From Nodularia sphaerocarpa UHCC 0038 (lineage in GTDB: Bacteria; Cyanobacteriota; Cyanobacteriia; Cyanobacteriales; Nostocaceae): DNA of 64,000 nt. The notes beneath the pieces are model-generated. The model was not told the DNA's origin, ran no database searches, and saw nothing but the letters and a program-made list of their open reading frames with translations. How positions within the stretch are numbered: position 1 is the stretch's first letter; each line of letters starts with the position of its first letter. The stretch lies in the NCBI RefSeq assembly GCF_022376295.1, contig NZ_CP060140.1:3724356-3788355 (forward strand), given 5' to 3'. Made by a program: the position numbers and the translations under genes. Below, piece after piece: positions 54,546 to 63,614 of the stretch.

Positions 54546-56870
54546 ATGACAACAACTACTGACTTTCTCAGCCATCTTAACCCCAGCCAACGTCAAGCTG
54601 TCGAACATTACTGCGGCCCTTTGTTAGTTGTTGCTGGCGCAGGTTCGGGTAAAACACGAGCGCTGACTTATCGTATTGCTAATTTGATTCTTAAACACCG
54701 TGTAGATCCTGAGCATATTCTGGCTGTCACCTTCACGAACAAAGCCGCACGGGAGATGAAGGAAAGGATTCAAAGGCTATTCGCTGACGACTTGGCGATG
54801 AAAAAACATGGTCAAAAATTTGATTTGTTGACAGAATACCAACAAATGCAGTTGCGATCGCAAGTTTATAAAAATACGATCAAAGACTTGTGGTGTGGGA
54901 CTTTTCATAGTTTATTTTCCCGGATTCTCCGGTTTGATATCGAAAAGTATCAAGACGAAAAAGGCAGGCGTTGGAATCGCAATTTCTCGATTTTTGACGA
55001 ATCCGATGTGATTAGTCTAATGAAAGAAATTGTGAATAAGCAACTAAATTTAGACGATAAAAAATTTGATGCTCGTTCTGTGCGTTACGCAATCAGTAAC
55101 GCCAAAAATCAAGGCTTATCACCCCAGGAGTTCGAGCGCGAACAGCCGAATTATCGGGGAAGGGTCATCGCCCAAGTTTATAATTGCTATCAAGATAAGT
55201 TAGCAGAAAATAACGCTCTCGATTTTGATGATTTGATTCTCGTGCCTACCAGATTATTTCAGCAAAATGAGCAGGTTTTAGGTTATTGGCATCGCAAGTT
55301 TAAGCATATCCTGGTAGATGAATATCAAGATACTAACCGCACTCAATATGATTTGATTCGGCTGTTGGTGACTAATGGCGAAGACAGCAAGAGTGCATGG
55401 GAATGGCAAAATCGCTCTGTGTTTGTGGTGGGTGATGCGGATCAGTCGATTTACAGTTTCCGAATGGCTGATTTTACCATATTGCTGGAATTTCAGCAAG
55501 AGTTTGGCGATGGTTTAGCTGATGATGATACCCGCTCGATGGTGAAGCTAGAGGAAAATTATCGCTCTTGTGAGAATATTCTGCAAGCGGCTAATGAGTT
55601 AATTGAAAATAACACTCAACGCATTGATAAGGTTCTCAAACCGACGCGGGGAACGGGTGAGCAGATTTATTGCCATAAAGCAGATAATGAAATGGAAGAA
55701 GCCGAGTTTGTAATTGGGCAAATTCGCACTTTAGCACAGCAAAATCCGGAGTTAGATTGGGGTAGTTTTGCCATACTGTATCGTACTAACGCCCAATCAC
55801 GACCTTTTGAAGAATTGTTAATGAGGAATCAAATTCCTTATACAGTTGTGGGAGGAATGAAGTTTTACGATCGCAAAGAAATTAAAGATGTCATAGCTTA
55901 TTTAAGAGCGATCGCTAATCCTGCTGATACAGTTAGTTTATTGCGAGTCATTAATACACCCCGGCGCGGAATTGGTAAAGCCACCATTGAAAGCTTAGTT
56001 AATGCTTCCTATGAGTTGGGGACACCCCTGTGGGAAATACTCAGCGATGAAACATCAGTTAATACTTTGGCTGGACGTTCGGCGAAAGCTGTGAATAACT
56101 TCGCTAAAATGATCAGCACCTGCAAAGAACAAGCCGCAACGGTTCCAGTTTCGGAACTTGTGCAAGAGTTGTTAAATAAGTCTGGTTATATTCAAGACTT
56201 GCAAAATCAAGGCACAGATGAAGCCGAAGATAGAATCCAAAACGTCCAGGAACTTTACAACGCCGTATTACAATTTCAAGAAGAAAGTGAAGACGTTTCT
56301 CTCACCGCTTTTCTGCAAAGTAGCGCCCTCAGTTCGGATTTGGATAATTTAAAGGAAGGACAAAAAGCTGTATCTTTAATGACTCTGCACGCTTCCAAAG
56401 GTCTGGAATTTCCCGTAGTCTTTTTGGTAGGGTTGGAACAGGGGCTATTTCCCGGACACCGTTCTCTGAGCAACCCAGAATCTTTGGAGGAAGAACGCCG
56501 GCTGTGTTATGTGGGGATTACTCGCGCCCAAGAACGGTTATATTTATCACACGCTCGTGAACGCCGCTTGTATGGTTCGCGTGAACCGGCGATGCGATCA
56601 CAATTTCTCAACGAATTACCAGAAGAACTATTAAATACTCGCAATAAAGCTGGTCATAGGCAGACCAAAACTGCTGCTAAGGCTGGCGGTAAGCCTTATA
56701 CACCCCAAACTTGGCAAGTAGGCGATCGCGTCTTACATAAATCCTTTGGTATCGGTGAAATTACGCACGTTTTCGGACAAGATAATAAAGTGTCTGTGGC
56801 GGTTAAATTCGCCAGTTTGGGACAAAAAATTGTTGACCCCAGGGTGGCGCAGTTGCAAAGAGTGGACTAA
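54546..56870 (+). CDS. pcrA: UvrD/PcrA-type ATP-dependent DNA helicase
   Basis: A 3'-5' superfamily 1A helicase for repair and replication-fork maintenance. The 774-residue protein has motif I AGAGSGKTRAL (GAGSGKTR at 31-38), VTFTNKAAREMKERI, GTFHSLFSRILR, motif II VDEYQDTN (Asp258, Glu259), GDADQSIYSFRMAD, MTLHASKGLEFPVVFLVG and LCYVGITRAQERLYL. A C-terminal Tudor-like segment (about 722-774, VGDRVLHKSFGIGEI) is as in PcrA. UvrD and PcrA are not separable by eye. It is convergent with the Septu-like cassette, but it is a normal chromosomal helicase rather than part of it. Confidence 0.94.
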   Translation: MTTTTDFLSHLNPSQRQAVEHYCGPLLVVAGAGSGKTRALTYRIANLILKHRVDPEHILAVTFTNKAAREMKERIQRLFADDLAMKKHGQKFDLLTEYQQMQLRSQVYKNTIKDLWCGTFHSLFSRILRFDIEKYQDEKGRRWNRNFSIFDESDVISLMKEIVNKQLNLDDKKFDARSVRYAISNAKNQGLSPQEFEREQPNYRGRVIAQVYNCYQDKLAENNALDFDDLILVPTRLFQQNEQVLGYWHRKFKHILVDEYQDTNRTQYDLIRLLVTNGEDSKSAWEWQNRSVFVVGDADQSIYSFRMADFTILLEFQQEFGDGLADDDTRSMVKLEENYRSCENILQAANELIENNTQRIDKVLKPTRGTGEQIYCHKADNEMEEAEFVIGQIRTLAQQNPELDWGSFAILYRTNAQSRPFEELLMRNQIPYTVVGGMKFYDRKEIKDVIAYLRAIANPADTVSLLRVINTPRRGIGKATIESLVNASYELGTPLWEILSDETSVNTLAGRSAKAVNNFAKMISTCKEQAATVPVSELVQELLNKSGYIQDLQNQGTDEAEDRIQNVQELYNAVLQFQEESEDVSLTAFLQSSALSSDLDNLKEGQKAVSLMTLHASKGLEFPVVFLVGLEQGLFPGHRSLSNPESLEEERRLCYVGITRAQERLYLSHARERRLYGSREPAMRSQFLNELPEELLNTRNKAGHRQTKTAAKAGGKPYTPQTWQVGDRVLHKSFGIGEITHVFGQDNKVSVAVKFASLGQKIVDPRVAQLQRVD

Positions 56871-56878
56871 TGAATTGA

Positions 56879-56906
56879 TTTCACGCAGAGGCGCAGAGTC
56901 GCAGAG
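56879..56906 (+). repeat. CGCAGAGG-type repeat after a stop codon
   Basis: TTCACGCAGAGGCGCAGAGT-CGCAGAGAG begins 8 bp after the pcrA stop codon, in the same orientation as the copies after the stops at 14004, 29314 and 35623. Confidence 0.7.
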
Positions 56907-56942
56907 AGTCGAGGTTTGATATTCAGCGACATTTTAACTCAA

Positions 56943-57593
56943 TTAAAAATAATTCTTGAGTAAATAGATAATTGCCGCACAGAACGGCGTATATTGCCCA
57001 TTAGAATCCATTTGCTCATAACCTTGAGAAAGTTGCTGTATTTCTGCATCAGTTAAATCTTCAATACCTAATAATGCAGCATCAATTGCGACCTTTCGCA
57101 TATTTTGCAGTTTTCCAATGTTAAGCGCAAGTTTCTCGATAGTTGTTTCAGCAGCAGCTTTTTTACCTGGATTATCTGTTGGTAAAATTTCGCCAGAAGC
57201 AGGGTAGCGAAAAAAATCAGCACAAATGGTTTCCAGAGGCGAAACCATTAAACGCTCATCGTACCAATATTTTTTCTTATGTCCACAATGTACTGGAATA
57301 GGAGGAGGTTCTTCACTTTCTCCTTGACATGAAGCAATAAAATTTGTGTACTCCAGAGCCAAATCTGGATAAGCACTGCGAGGCTGAAGATGTTCTATAT
57401 GGCTATTTTTTCTAGTGATACGCATTCCGCAATAGCAACAGATATAACCCTGTTCTTGTAGCAAAGCATCATGTACAATCGGTTTTTCTGGTGCTTGAAA
57501 ATTATCATCCCAGCTAGGCTTCCAATCATCATTTTCTAAAGCTTTCCAACTAGAAAACTTTTCTGGTTCCTGATTTTTTTTAATGTACTTCAT
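56943..57593 (-). CDS. ptuB: HNH endonuclease, PtuB-like (Septu)
   Basis: A 216-residue HNH nuclease of the PtuB/TIGR02646 kind, the presumed effector of Septu defence. Residues 52-55 read CCYC, a zinc-knuckle pair; the HNH core is HIEHLQPRS (His65, Glu67, His68) with Asn84 in EYTNFIASCQ; VHCGH (102-105) completes the zinc site. The remaining ~110 residues are helical. Its start codon overlaps the PtuA stop by 4 bp (ATGA at 57590-57593), so the pair is translationally coupled. The stop is 72 bp from the convergent pcrA. No reverse transcriptase or msr-msd was seen, so it is not a retron. Confidence 0.88.
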   Translation of the reverse strand: MKYIKKNQEPEKFSSWKALENDDWKPSWDDNFQAPEKPIVHDALLQEQGYICCYCGMRITRKNSHIEHLQPRSAYPDLALEYTNFIASCQGESEEPPPIPVHCGHKKKYWYDERLMVSPLETICADFFRYPASGEILPTDNPGKKAAAETTIEKLALNIGKLQNMRKVAIDAALLGIEDLTDAEIQQLSQGYEQMDSNGQYTPFCAAIIYLLKNYF

Positions 57594-58843
57594 CGATTGA
57601 GAATTTCCTTGCGCCGGATGAGTACATCTGCTTTCACAAACTCTGGCTCATCTATTCCAATTTCATTAGCTAACTGTTGACGTAAATTCCTAGCACTTTC
57701 CAAATTACCAGCATCAATCATTCTAAACAGTTCTAAAAGACTGTCTTTAATTTCCTGTGGACGTTCAGGAACATCCATCAGGTCTTCTAAAATACGATTG
57801 CTATCTCTCCCAAAGGAACTTTCTGGTCGTTTAGCGATAACACCTTGATCAGTTTTTTCTAAAAGATAAATTCCTTCAGGTTTCACATCACTAATTACTT
57901 GAGGGGAATGAGTAGTAACAATAAATTGACAATTAGGAAATGTTCTTGTCAAATCTGGAATAATTCCTCTTTGCCATTTCGGGTGTAAGTGTAGTTCAAT
58001 TTCATCAATTAAAATAATCCCACTACCTTGCAGAGGGTCTGATAAACCAGGATTAGCAATTGCCAAACGTCTGGCTAAATCTCCCACCATCGCCAGCAGG
58101 CATTTCTCACCATCAGATAGCTGATTAACTATAAGTTCTTCACCTTGTTTTTGTAAAGTCATTCTTAACGGAGAACGCCGTACCCGTAAGTTATCAAAAT
58201 CTGGAATTAGTGAAGATATGGCTTGTCTCACTGCTTCTAATTGTACATCTTGGTAATCACGGTTATCTCGTATAAATTCACTCTCTAAATCTTCTCTATT
58301 TCTAAACCATTCAAAGAAGAGTTTAAATTCACTTCCTATTCCTTGAAGTGCATTCTCATAAATATCTATTTGTTCAAATGAATGCTGGGTACGAATTCTT
58401 AAGGGAATATCTAACACTGCCCGATTCGTTGAATAATAAACTGCAATAGGAATATTAAATAAATCAGATGTGTGGAAATTATTTTTAATACTATCAGCTA
58501 CCTTGCTAATGGCTGATAGGTGACTGCTGGTATCTTTGCTATGTCCTTTTTTTACTTTAGTTAAAGACCATGTTAATTCTTCAGAATCAAATGAAATATT
58601 AATCTCGTTATGTGTTTCCTTATGTCCATTAGTAATATCTTCTTCTGTAAAGAGCCTTCCAGAAGAAGTAGAGTGTTGAATAGAACTAGTAAAACGTGAC
58701 AAAAGAATAGCGAGACAGTCAATAATACTCGATTTACCTACACCGTTAATACCAATGAGTATCGTTGGTTCATTTTGATTAAAATCCAACGTCAAATCGC
58801 CGATTCCACGGAAGGATTGCATTTTTAGGCGCTTGACTTTCAT
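57590..58843 (-). CDS. ptuA: AAA/ABC ATPase, PtuA-like (Septu)
   Basis: A 417-residue ABC-type ATPase. Walker A GINGVGKS is at 31-38, the ABC signature LSDGEKCLL at 242-250, Walker B GIILIDEIE (Asp280, Glu281) and the H-loop THSPQ at 311-315. This compact form without a long coiled coil, paired with an HNH protein, matches PtuA of the Septu antiphage system, in which PtuA assembles and controls PtuB. It is the first gene of a two-gene operon. Upstream lies a hairpin repeat (58880-58919). Identification as Septu rests on domain order and gene pairing. Confidence 0.87.
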   Translation of the reverse strand: MKVKRLKMQSFRGIGDLTLDFNQNEPTILIGINGVGKSSIIDCLAILLSRFTSSIQHSTSSGRLFTEEDITNGHKETHNEINISFDSEELTWSLTKVKKGHSKDTSSHLSAISKVADSIKNNFHTSDLFNIPIAVYYSTNRAVLDIPLRIRTQHSFEQIDIYENALQGIGSEFKLFFEWFRNREDLESEFIRDNRDYQDVQLEAVRQAISSLIPDFDNLRVRRSPLRMTLQKQGEELIVNQLSDGEKCLLAMVGDLARRLAIANPGLSDPLQGSGIILIDEIELHLHPKWQRGIIPDLTRTFPNCQFIVTTHSPQVISDVKPEGIYLLEKTDQGVIAKRPESSFGRDSNRILEDLMDVPERPQEIKDSLLELFRMIDAGNLESARNLRQQLANEIGIDEPEFVKADVLIRRKEILNR

Positions 58844-58879
58844 AGTTTTAACTCAACAGAATACAGTTTATTTGCTAGT

Positions 58880-58919
58880 CCCCTCCTCGCTTGCGGGGAG
58901 GGGGTTGGGGGTGGGGTTC
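58880..58919. repeat. Hairpin repeat with TTGGGGGTGgGGTTC tail
   Basis: CCCCTCCTCGC-TTGC-GGGGAGGGG followed by TTGGGGGTGGGGTTC, the same repeat as at 8593-8632 and (inverted) 19002-19042. It lies between ptuA and the phosphatase gene and could terminate the latter's upstream neighbour on either strand. Confidence 0.65.
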
Positions 58920-58948
58920 AAGTACCTACTCAACTGAGAAACGCTATA

Positions 58949-59863
58949 TTAAGCAGATTTTAACTTAATCACACCATAATCAAAAACCCGTTTATCAGTA
59001 CCCATAGCATTCACCTCAATTCTATCTGGATACACGTCATAGGCAGCAAAAGCCAACCTGTCAGCAGAACGTTGTGTCCACTTAGAACGCCCTACAGCAC
59101 GAACACCTGCACCACTACCAGTAGTTAAATAAGTTGTGCCATCAATAGCATGAGTCCGCTCATAATGGTGGTCGTGACCATTGATGTAAAGTTGCACATT
59201 GTACTTTTTAAATAAAGGCGTGAAACGTTTAATCAGTGTTTGACTAACTCCATAATGACCTGATGAATAAAAGGGATTATGCCCAAATACCACTTTCCAA
59301 GGTGCATCACTAAGGCTTAATTCTTGCTCTAACCAAACTACTTGTTTTTCCCAATCAGCATTACGGTTAGTATCTAAAGCAAAAAACTGCACAGCATCAC
59401 GGCGAAAGGTGTAATAACGCCCTTTCATATTAAAGCCGGGATATTTAATTTGTGGATTACCGTTCTCGGTGCGAATATCATGATTACCTAAACAAGCATG
59501 AAATTTTACGCCCTGGGTCAATAATTCTTGATAAGGACGCTCAAAAACTGCACCGATTTTTTCAATTTCACCATCGTTGTAAATGTTGTCTCCAGCTAAA
59601 ACCACTAAATCATAAGGGTTTTTTTGGTGATAATAATTCATCGCCCCAGCTACTGCATATTGACCTCTAGCGCCTGTTCCTGTGTCTGCAACTGAGGTAA
59701 AACGCAATAGTAAGTCTTTTTTGGGTGGGGTGGCGGCTATGACTGGTGAATCTGCAATATTAGTAATTTGGAGATTTTGACGAGCTAGCTTCCAGCCTAC
59801 AAGTCCTGTTCCCATAGTGCCAAGAGTACCTAAAAATAAGAATTGACGGCGTTTCAGGTTCAT
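58949..59863 (-). CDS. Exported metallophosphatase (purple acid phosphatase-like)
   Basis: A 304-residue phosphatase with a twin-arginine signal (KRRQFLFLG at residues 4-12, hydrophobic to about 24), so it is exported folded. Metal-binding motifs are in order: VADTGTG, LAGDNIYNDG, CLGNHD, VFGHNPFYSSGHYG and NGHDHHYER, as in tartrate-resistant/purple acid phosphatases. The substrate is probably phosphate monoesters outside the cytoplasm. It is on the minus strand, divergent from the 59992 gene, with a 128-bp shared upstream region. Confidence 0.9.
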   Translation of the reverse strand: MNLKRRQFLFLGTLGTMGTGLVGWKLARQNLQITNIADSPVIAATPPKKDLLLRFTSVADTGTGARGQYAVAGAMNYYHQKNPYDLVVLAGDNIYNDGEIEKIGAVFERPYQELLTQGVKFHACLGNHDIRTENGNPQIKYPGFNMKGRYYTFRRDAVQFFALDTNRNADWEKQVVWLEQELSLSDAPWKVVFGHNPFYSSGHYGVSQTLIKRFTPLFKKYNVQLYINGHDHHYERTHAIDGTTYLTTGSGAGVRAVGRSKWTQRSADRLAFAAYDVYPDRIEVNAMGTDKRVFDYGVIKLKSA

Positions 59864-59991
59864 AAACTTACCAAACTCAATATTTAGTCAGTTTAGCAGC
59901 ACTTTTTTGGTGATACATTAAGGCAAAACAGGCCGCAGCATTAATAATGCCAGTTCTTTGTCTTTGAGTCGCTGCTTTTGGTAAAAGTTCC

Positions 59992-60855
59992 ATGTCACAA
60001 GACAATCAAAACCCACAACCTGATTCTTCGCCCCAACTACCCATTTGGAAAGTTAAAATCATCCAAATTCTCAGGGGGACGATGGGAATTTTAGAAACGG
60101 CGGTAGTCAAACTGGAAACTTCACCCCCACCCGGTACTGAAGCAACACCCAGTTTTTGGCAAGGTCTGGAAACACAATGGAATAGATTTTTACGACAAGT
60201 TCGTTTGTTTATACCATCAAATGTGTCTAACAATTTGTCAGATACAGTGTTGACGGGAATTGTTGCGGTAATTACTGTGGCGGTAGTTTGGTCAACTGCA
60301 AGTGTTTTTACTCAGAAGCCGACTGAAGTAGTTACAGTTACCCCAGTTGAGGAAGTTCCAGCACCTACTCCTACAATTACTATTCCACCAGAGTTAACAG
60401 TACCAGAGCCTATCCCGGAACCTATCCCGGAACCTACGTCGTCACCAATACCAGAACCTACGCCAGAACCTACGCCAGAACCTACGCCGGAACCTATCCC
60501 GGAACCTTTACCGGAACCTACGCCTATTATAAAATTGACACCGGAAGAATCTTTGATTGCAGCTATTGAAAATCAAGTGGCTGAAATTAGCGATCGCTTT
60601 GCTTCTGGTCTGATACAGTCAATACAAGCTAACTTCCGCACTGGTAATTTGACTGTCAAAATTAATGACGATTGGTACACTCTCCCAGAATCTGAACAAA
60701 ATCAACTAGCGGCGGAAATATTACAACGCTCTCAAGAACTTGATTTTACTCATTTAGAAATTATTGACTCCGAAAATAGGCTAGTAGCGCGTAACCCAGT
60801 TGTTGGTAATGAGATGATTATTTTTCAACAGTACAGAAACCAACCATCAAATTAG
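59992..60855 (+). CDS. Membrane-anchored protein with Pro-Glu-Pro repeats, unknown
   Basis: A 287-residue protein I do not recognise. A hydrophilic N-terminal part (1-80) precedes one membrane helix (about 85-105). Residues 135-178 are a PEP(I/T) repeat run (about eleven PEP units), a rigid extended spacer encoded by repeated CCGGAACCTA-type DNA. The last 100 residues (186-287) form a globular alpha/beta-looking domain with AIENQVAEISDRFA and NDDWYTLPESEQNQLAAEI. It lies 18 bp before the DUF389 gene and probably belongs to the same operon, so it may be an envelope partner of that membrane protein. Confidence 0.75.
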   Translation: MSQDNQNPQPDSSPQLPIWKVKIIQILRGTMGILETAVVKLETSPPPGTEATPSFWQGLETQWNRFLRQVRLFIPSNVSNNLSDTVLTGIVAVITVAVVWSTASVFTQKPTEVVTVTPVEEVPAPTPTITIPPELTVPEPIPEPIPEPTSSPIPEPTPEPTPEPTPEPIPEPLPEPTPIIKLTPEESLIAAIENQVAEISDRFASGLIQSIQANFRTGNLTVKINDDWYTLPESEQNQLAAEILQRSQELDFTHLEIIDSENRLVARNPVVGNEMIIFQQYRNQPSN

Positions 60856-60873
60856 AACAATTAGGATTTTGAT

Positions 60874-62634
60874 ATGTTTAGACGCTGGTTTGCCAATAAC
60901 TTGGGAGTAGGTCAAGCTCGTAAAGAGCAAGTATACCTGGAAATATGCAGTTCACTCAGCCTTGATGATGCTAGCTATTGGATTCAAGTTCTGTTCGCGG
61001 CTGGTATTGCTACCTTGGGACTAGTTCTGAATAGTCCAGCTGTAATCATTGGCGCAATGCTGATTTCTCCATTGATGGGGGGGATTTTAGCCAATGGACT
61101 CGCACTGGCTGCGGGGGACGTAATTTTGGCGATGCGCTCACTACTGAATTTAATAATTAGTTGTCTGGTGGCTATTTCCTTTGCTGTATTACTGGTAACA
61201 TTGCTGCCATTTAAAGAAATTACCAGTGAGATTTTAGCTAGAACTCGGCCGAATATTCTGGATTTAGTCATCGCCCTGTTTTCTGGTGCTGTGGGGTCTG
61301 TTGCAATTTGTAAAGAACCCAAAGGGGTGGCGACTTCTATTCCTGGTGTGGCGATCGCAGTGGCTTTGATGCCGCCATTGTGCGTTGTAGGATATGGTAT
61401 CGGGGTCGCTATCAGTCTTAATAGCGCCCAAGGATTACAGGTAGCTAGTGGTGGGGGCTTACTATTTTTTACTAACTTGGTAGCAATTACCTTCACTGCG
61501 ATGCTGGTTTTTCTCGGACTGCATATTGACAATGATCAGGTGAGAGAAAAAGTTAGGGAATGGCGAAACACACATCCTGAGAGTGTCTGGGTTCAGGGTT
61601 TATTGGAGAAACTACCTGCTTATGGCAAATTTAGGAAAATTGGCTCCCTTCCAGGTAGATTATTGTTAATTTTTATTACCATTGTCGCGATTATTTTCCC
61701 CCTCAATCGCTCTCTGCGTCAACTCGGACGGGAAATTGCTATACAGCAACAGGATAATCGTAACCGAAGTTTGGCTACGGATGTGTGGCAGAAAAACTTT
61801 GCTAAATTACCCGATGGTGAGACACGTTCTTTTATCAGCAATATTTCGACATCAGAACAAAATGACAAGCTGACAATTCAACTTCAGGTGTTTACGAGTC
61901 AGCAATATTCATCAGATGAACAGGATAGTTATATTAAACAGCTAGCCTCTCGTTTGGGAAGACCTCCAGAATTATTAGCGCTGAAGCTGGTGGAAATTCC
62001 CACTGCTTCCAACGAACTTTTACGCCCAGTACCGAAGGAACAGCCTCCTGAACCAGTTTTAAGCATCGCGCAATTACAATCAACTTTTGTGCAAGAAGTG
62101 CAATCCGCCCTGGGTGATTTGAGATTTCCCCCACCAGCAGAAATGATTAATTACGAGTTAATGACTAGTCCAGTTGTACCTTTAAGCATCCGGTTAGTGT
62201 ATCTGAGTGAACGCGATATTGATGGAGATGCTCAAACTTTAGTCGCCGATAGGATCAGAAGTCTGCTAAATTACGAGTCTGCCCAGGTGAGTATGCAAAG
62301 GATCGCCAGCAATCTCGGAACTATATCCTTTGATCAGGAGAAATCAGAAATTAGTTCCGACGATATCAAGTTATTAGACCGGGTTGGGCAAATTTTACGG
62401 CAACAGCCCAGTTTAAACCTGGAAATGATTGTCAATCAGGAAGCAGATGAGTTAGCAGAAGTTGTCCCTGGGCGATCGCAAGAAATTATCGAATATCTGG
62501 AATCAAAGTGGGAAATTACTGGCGATCGCATCAACTGGCAAACAGGAACAGAGTCTCAACGTACTGCAATACTCAAACTTACGGTAAAATCACGGAGAAA
62601 GCTACCACTAACAACTAGGCCCGAATCGCCCTAA
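60874..62634 (+). CDS. DUF389 family membrane protein with C-terminal periplasmic part
   Basis: A 586-residue protein. Residues ~30-225 form the DUF389 membrane domain, with SPAVIIGAMLISPLMGGILANGLALA and PGVAIAVALMPPLCVVGYGI as family marks. A further membrane helix is at about 262-278, followed by ~300 soluble residues. The last ~120 (about 465-585, TISFDQEKSEISSDDIKLLDRVGQIL) look like an OmpA-like or BON-type fold; that is a guess from pattern. The function of DUF389 is unknown. It lies in a tight unit: 18 bp from the upstream gene, 24 bp to the next. Confidence 0.83.
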   Translation: MFRRWFANNLGVGQARKEQVYLEICSSLSLDDASYWIQVLFAAGIATLGLVLNSPAVIIGAMLISPLMGGILANGLALAAGDVILAMRSLLNLIISCLVAISFAVLLVTLLPFKEITSEILARTRPNILDLVIALFSGAVGSVAICKEPKGVATSIPGVAIAVALMPPLCVVGYGIGVAISLNSAQGLQVASGGGLLFFTNLVAITFTAMLVFLGLHIDNDQVREKVREWRNTHPESVWVQGLLEKLPAYGKFRKIGSLPGRLLLIFITIVAIIFPLNRSLRQLGREIAIQQQDNRNRSLATDVWQKNFAKLPDGETRSFISNISTSEQNDKLTIQLQVFTSQQYSSDEQDSYIKQLASRLGRPPELLALKLVEIPTASNELLRPVPKEQPPEPVLSIAQLQSTFVQEVQSALGDLRFPPPAEMINYELMTSPVVPLSIRLVYLSERDIDGDAQTLVADRIRSLLNYESAQVSMQRIASNLGTISFDQEKSEISSDDIKLLDRVGQILRQQPSLNLEMIVNQEADELAEVVPGRSQEIIEYLESKWEITGDRINWQTGTESQRTAILKLTVKSRRKLPLTTRPESP

Positions 62635-62658
62635 TTCGAGCCACAGAGAACATTCGTT

Positions 62659-63567
62659 ATGCCCAAGACTCGTTTTATCAGTTTCTTTCGCCACATCAAT
62701 AGGCGCACCCTGAAAAAGACTTTTACCAGGACAATGGAAAGGCGACTTTTGGGACTTGGCTCGGAAATTGCCTTCAATGCCATGTTGTCGTTGTTTCCGG
62801 CGATTCTCGCCCTGCTAACAGCTATCGGCTTATTTGAAGAATCCTTGCAAGAAACCTTTAAACAACTGGCGGCTCAACTGAGTCAAGTTGCACCCAAAGA
62901 AGTACTAGATTTAGTTCGTGATTTTACCACTAGAGAAATTACCCAATCTAGAAACGGTGGTTTGTTTTCTCTCAGCTTCGTTATTGCCATTTGGACTGCT
63001 TCTGGAGCCATAAGTACTGCAATGGCTGCATTTGATCAAATTCATCAAATTCCCTCCGCAAAAACCCGCCCTTTCTGGAAAGCCAAACTTGTTTCTCTAG
63101 GATTAACAATCGCCACTATCTTACTGTTTGTCTTCGCTTCTTTCCTCGTATTTATCAGCGATCTACTCTTAGGAATGGCGGTAAATGAAAGTAGTTCTTT
63201 AATTTTCTTACTGCATCTTTGGCAACTGTTACGCTGGCCTTTGGCACTGGGTATTATTGCTACAGCCTTTAGCTTTGTCTATCGTTATGGACCAAGTGTA
63301 TGGAATTCAGGAACACCAATGATGCCTGGTGCTATATCAGCAGCTGTTTTCTGGGCATTTCTGTCGGCATTATTTCGGACTTATGTAGCGAATTTCGGCA
63401 ACTACAACAAAGTTTATGGTGCTGTGGGTGCGGTGATCGTGTTAATGCTGTGGCTGTGGATGAGTGCGGCGGTAATGCTCATAGGCGATCAATTGAATGT
63501 TACCGTAGGTGAACAGATGCAGTTAAAATCAAATCCAAATTTATTGGACAAGCAATCAGAAAATTAA
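62659..63567 (+). CDS. YihY/virulence factor BrkB family membrane protein
   Basis: A 302-residue inner-membrane protein with six hydrophobic segments. Diagnostic segments are FNAMLSLFPAILALLTAIGLFEE (about 39-61), FVIAIWTASGAISTAMAAFDQIH, and VWNSGTPMMPGAISAAVFWAFLSALFRTYV; the last helix reads VYGAVGAVIVLMLWLWMSAAVMLIGDQLN. Despite older names (RNase BN, BrkB) there is no accepted activity. It follows the DUF389 gene after 24 bp, and a DUF4112 gene begins 47 bp later. Confidence 0.9.
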   Translation: MPKTRFISFFRHINRRTLKKTFTRTMERRLLGLGSEIAFNAMLSLFPAILALLTAIGLFEESLQETFKQLAAQLSQVAPKEVLDLVRDFTTREITQSRNGGLFSLSFVIAIWTASGAISTAMAAFDQIHQIPSAKTRPFWKAKLVSLGLTIATILLFVFASFLVFISDLLLGMAVNESSSLIFLLHLWQLLRWPLALGIIATAFSFVYRYGPSVWNSGTPMMPGAISAAVFWAFLSALFRTYVANFGNYNKVYGAVGAVIVLMLWLWMSAAVMLIGDQLNVTVGEQMQLKSNPNLLDKQSEN

Positions 63568-63614
63568 TACAGTAGTAAAGTATTTAATTTAACCTCAAAT
63601 AGGCGATCGCCTTC

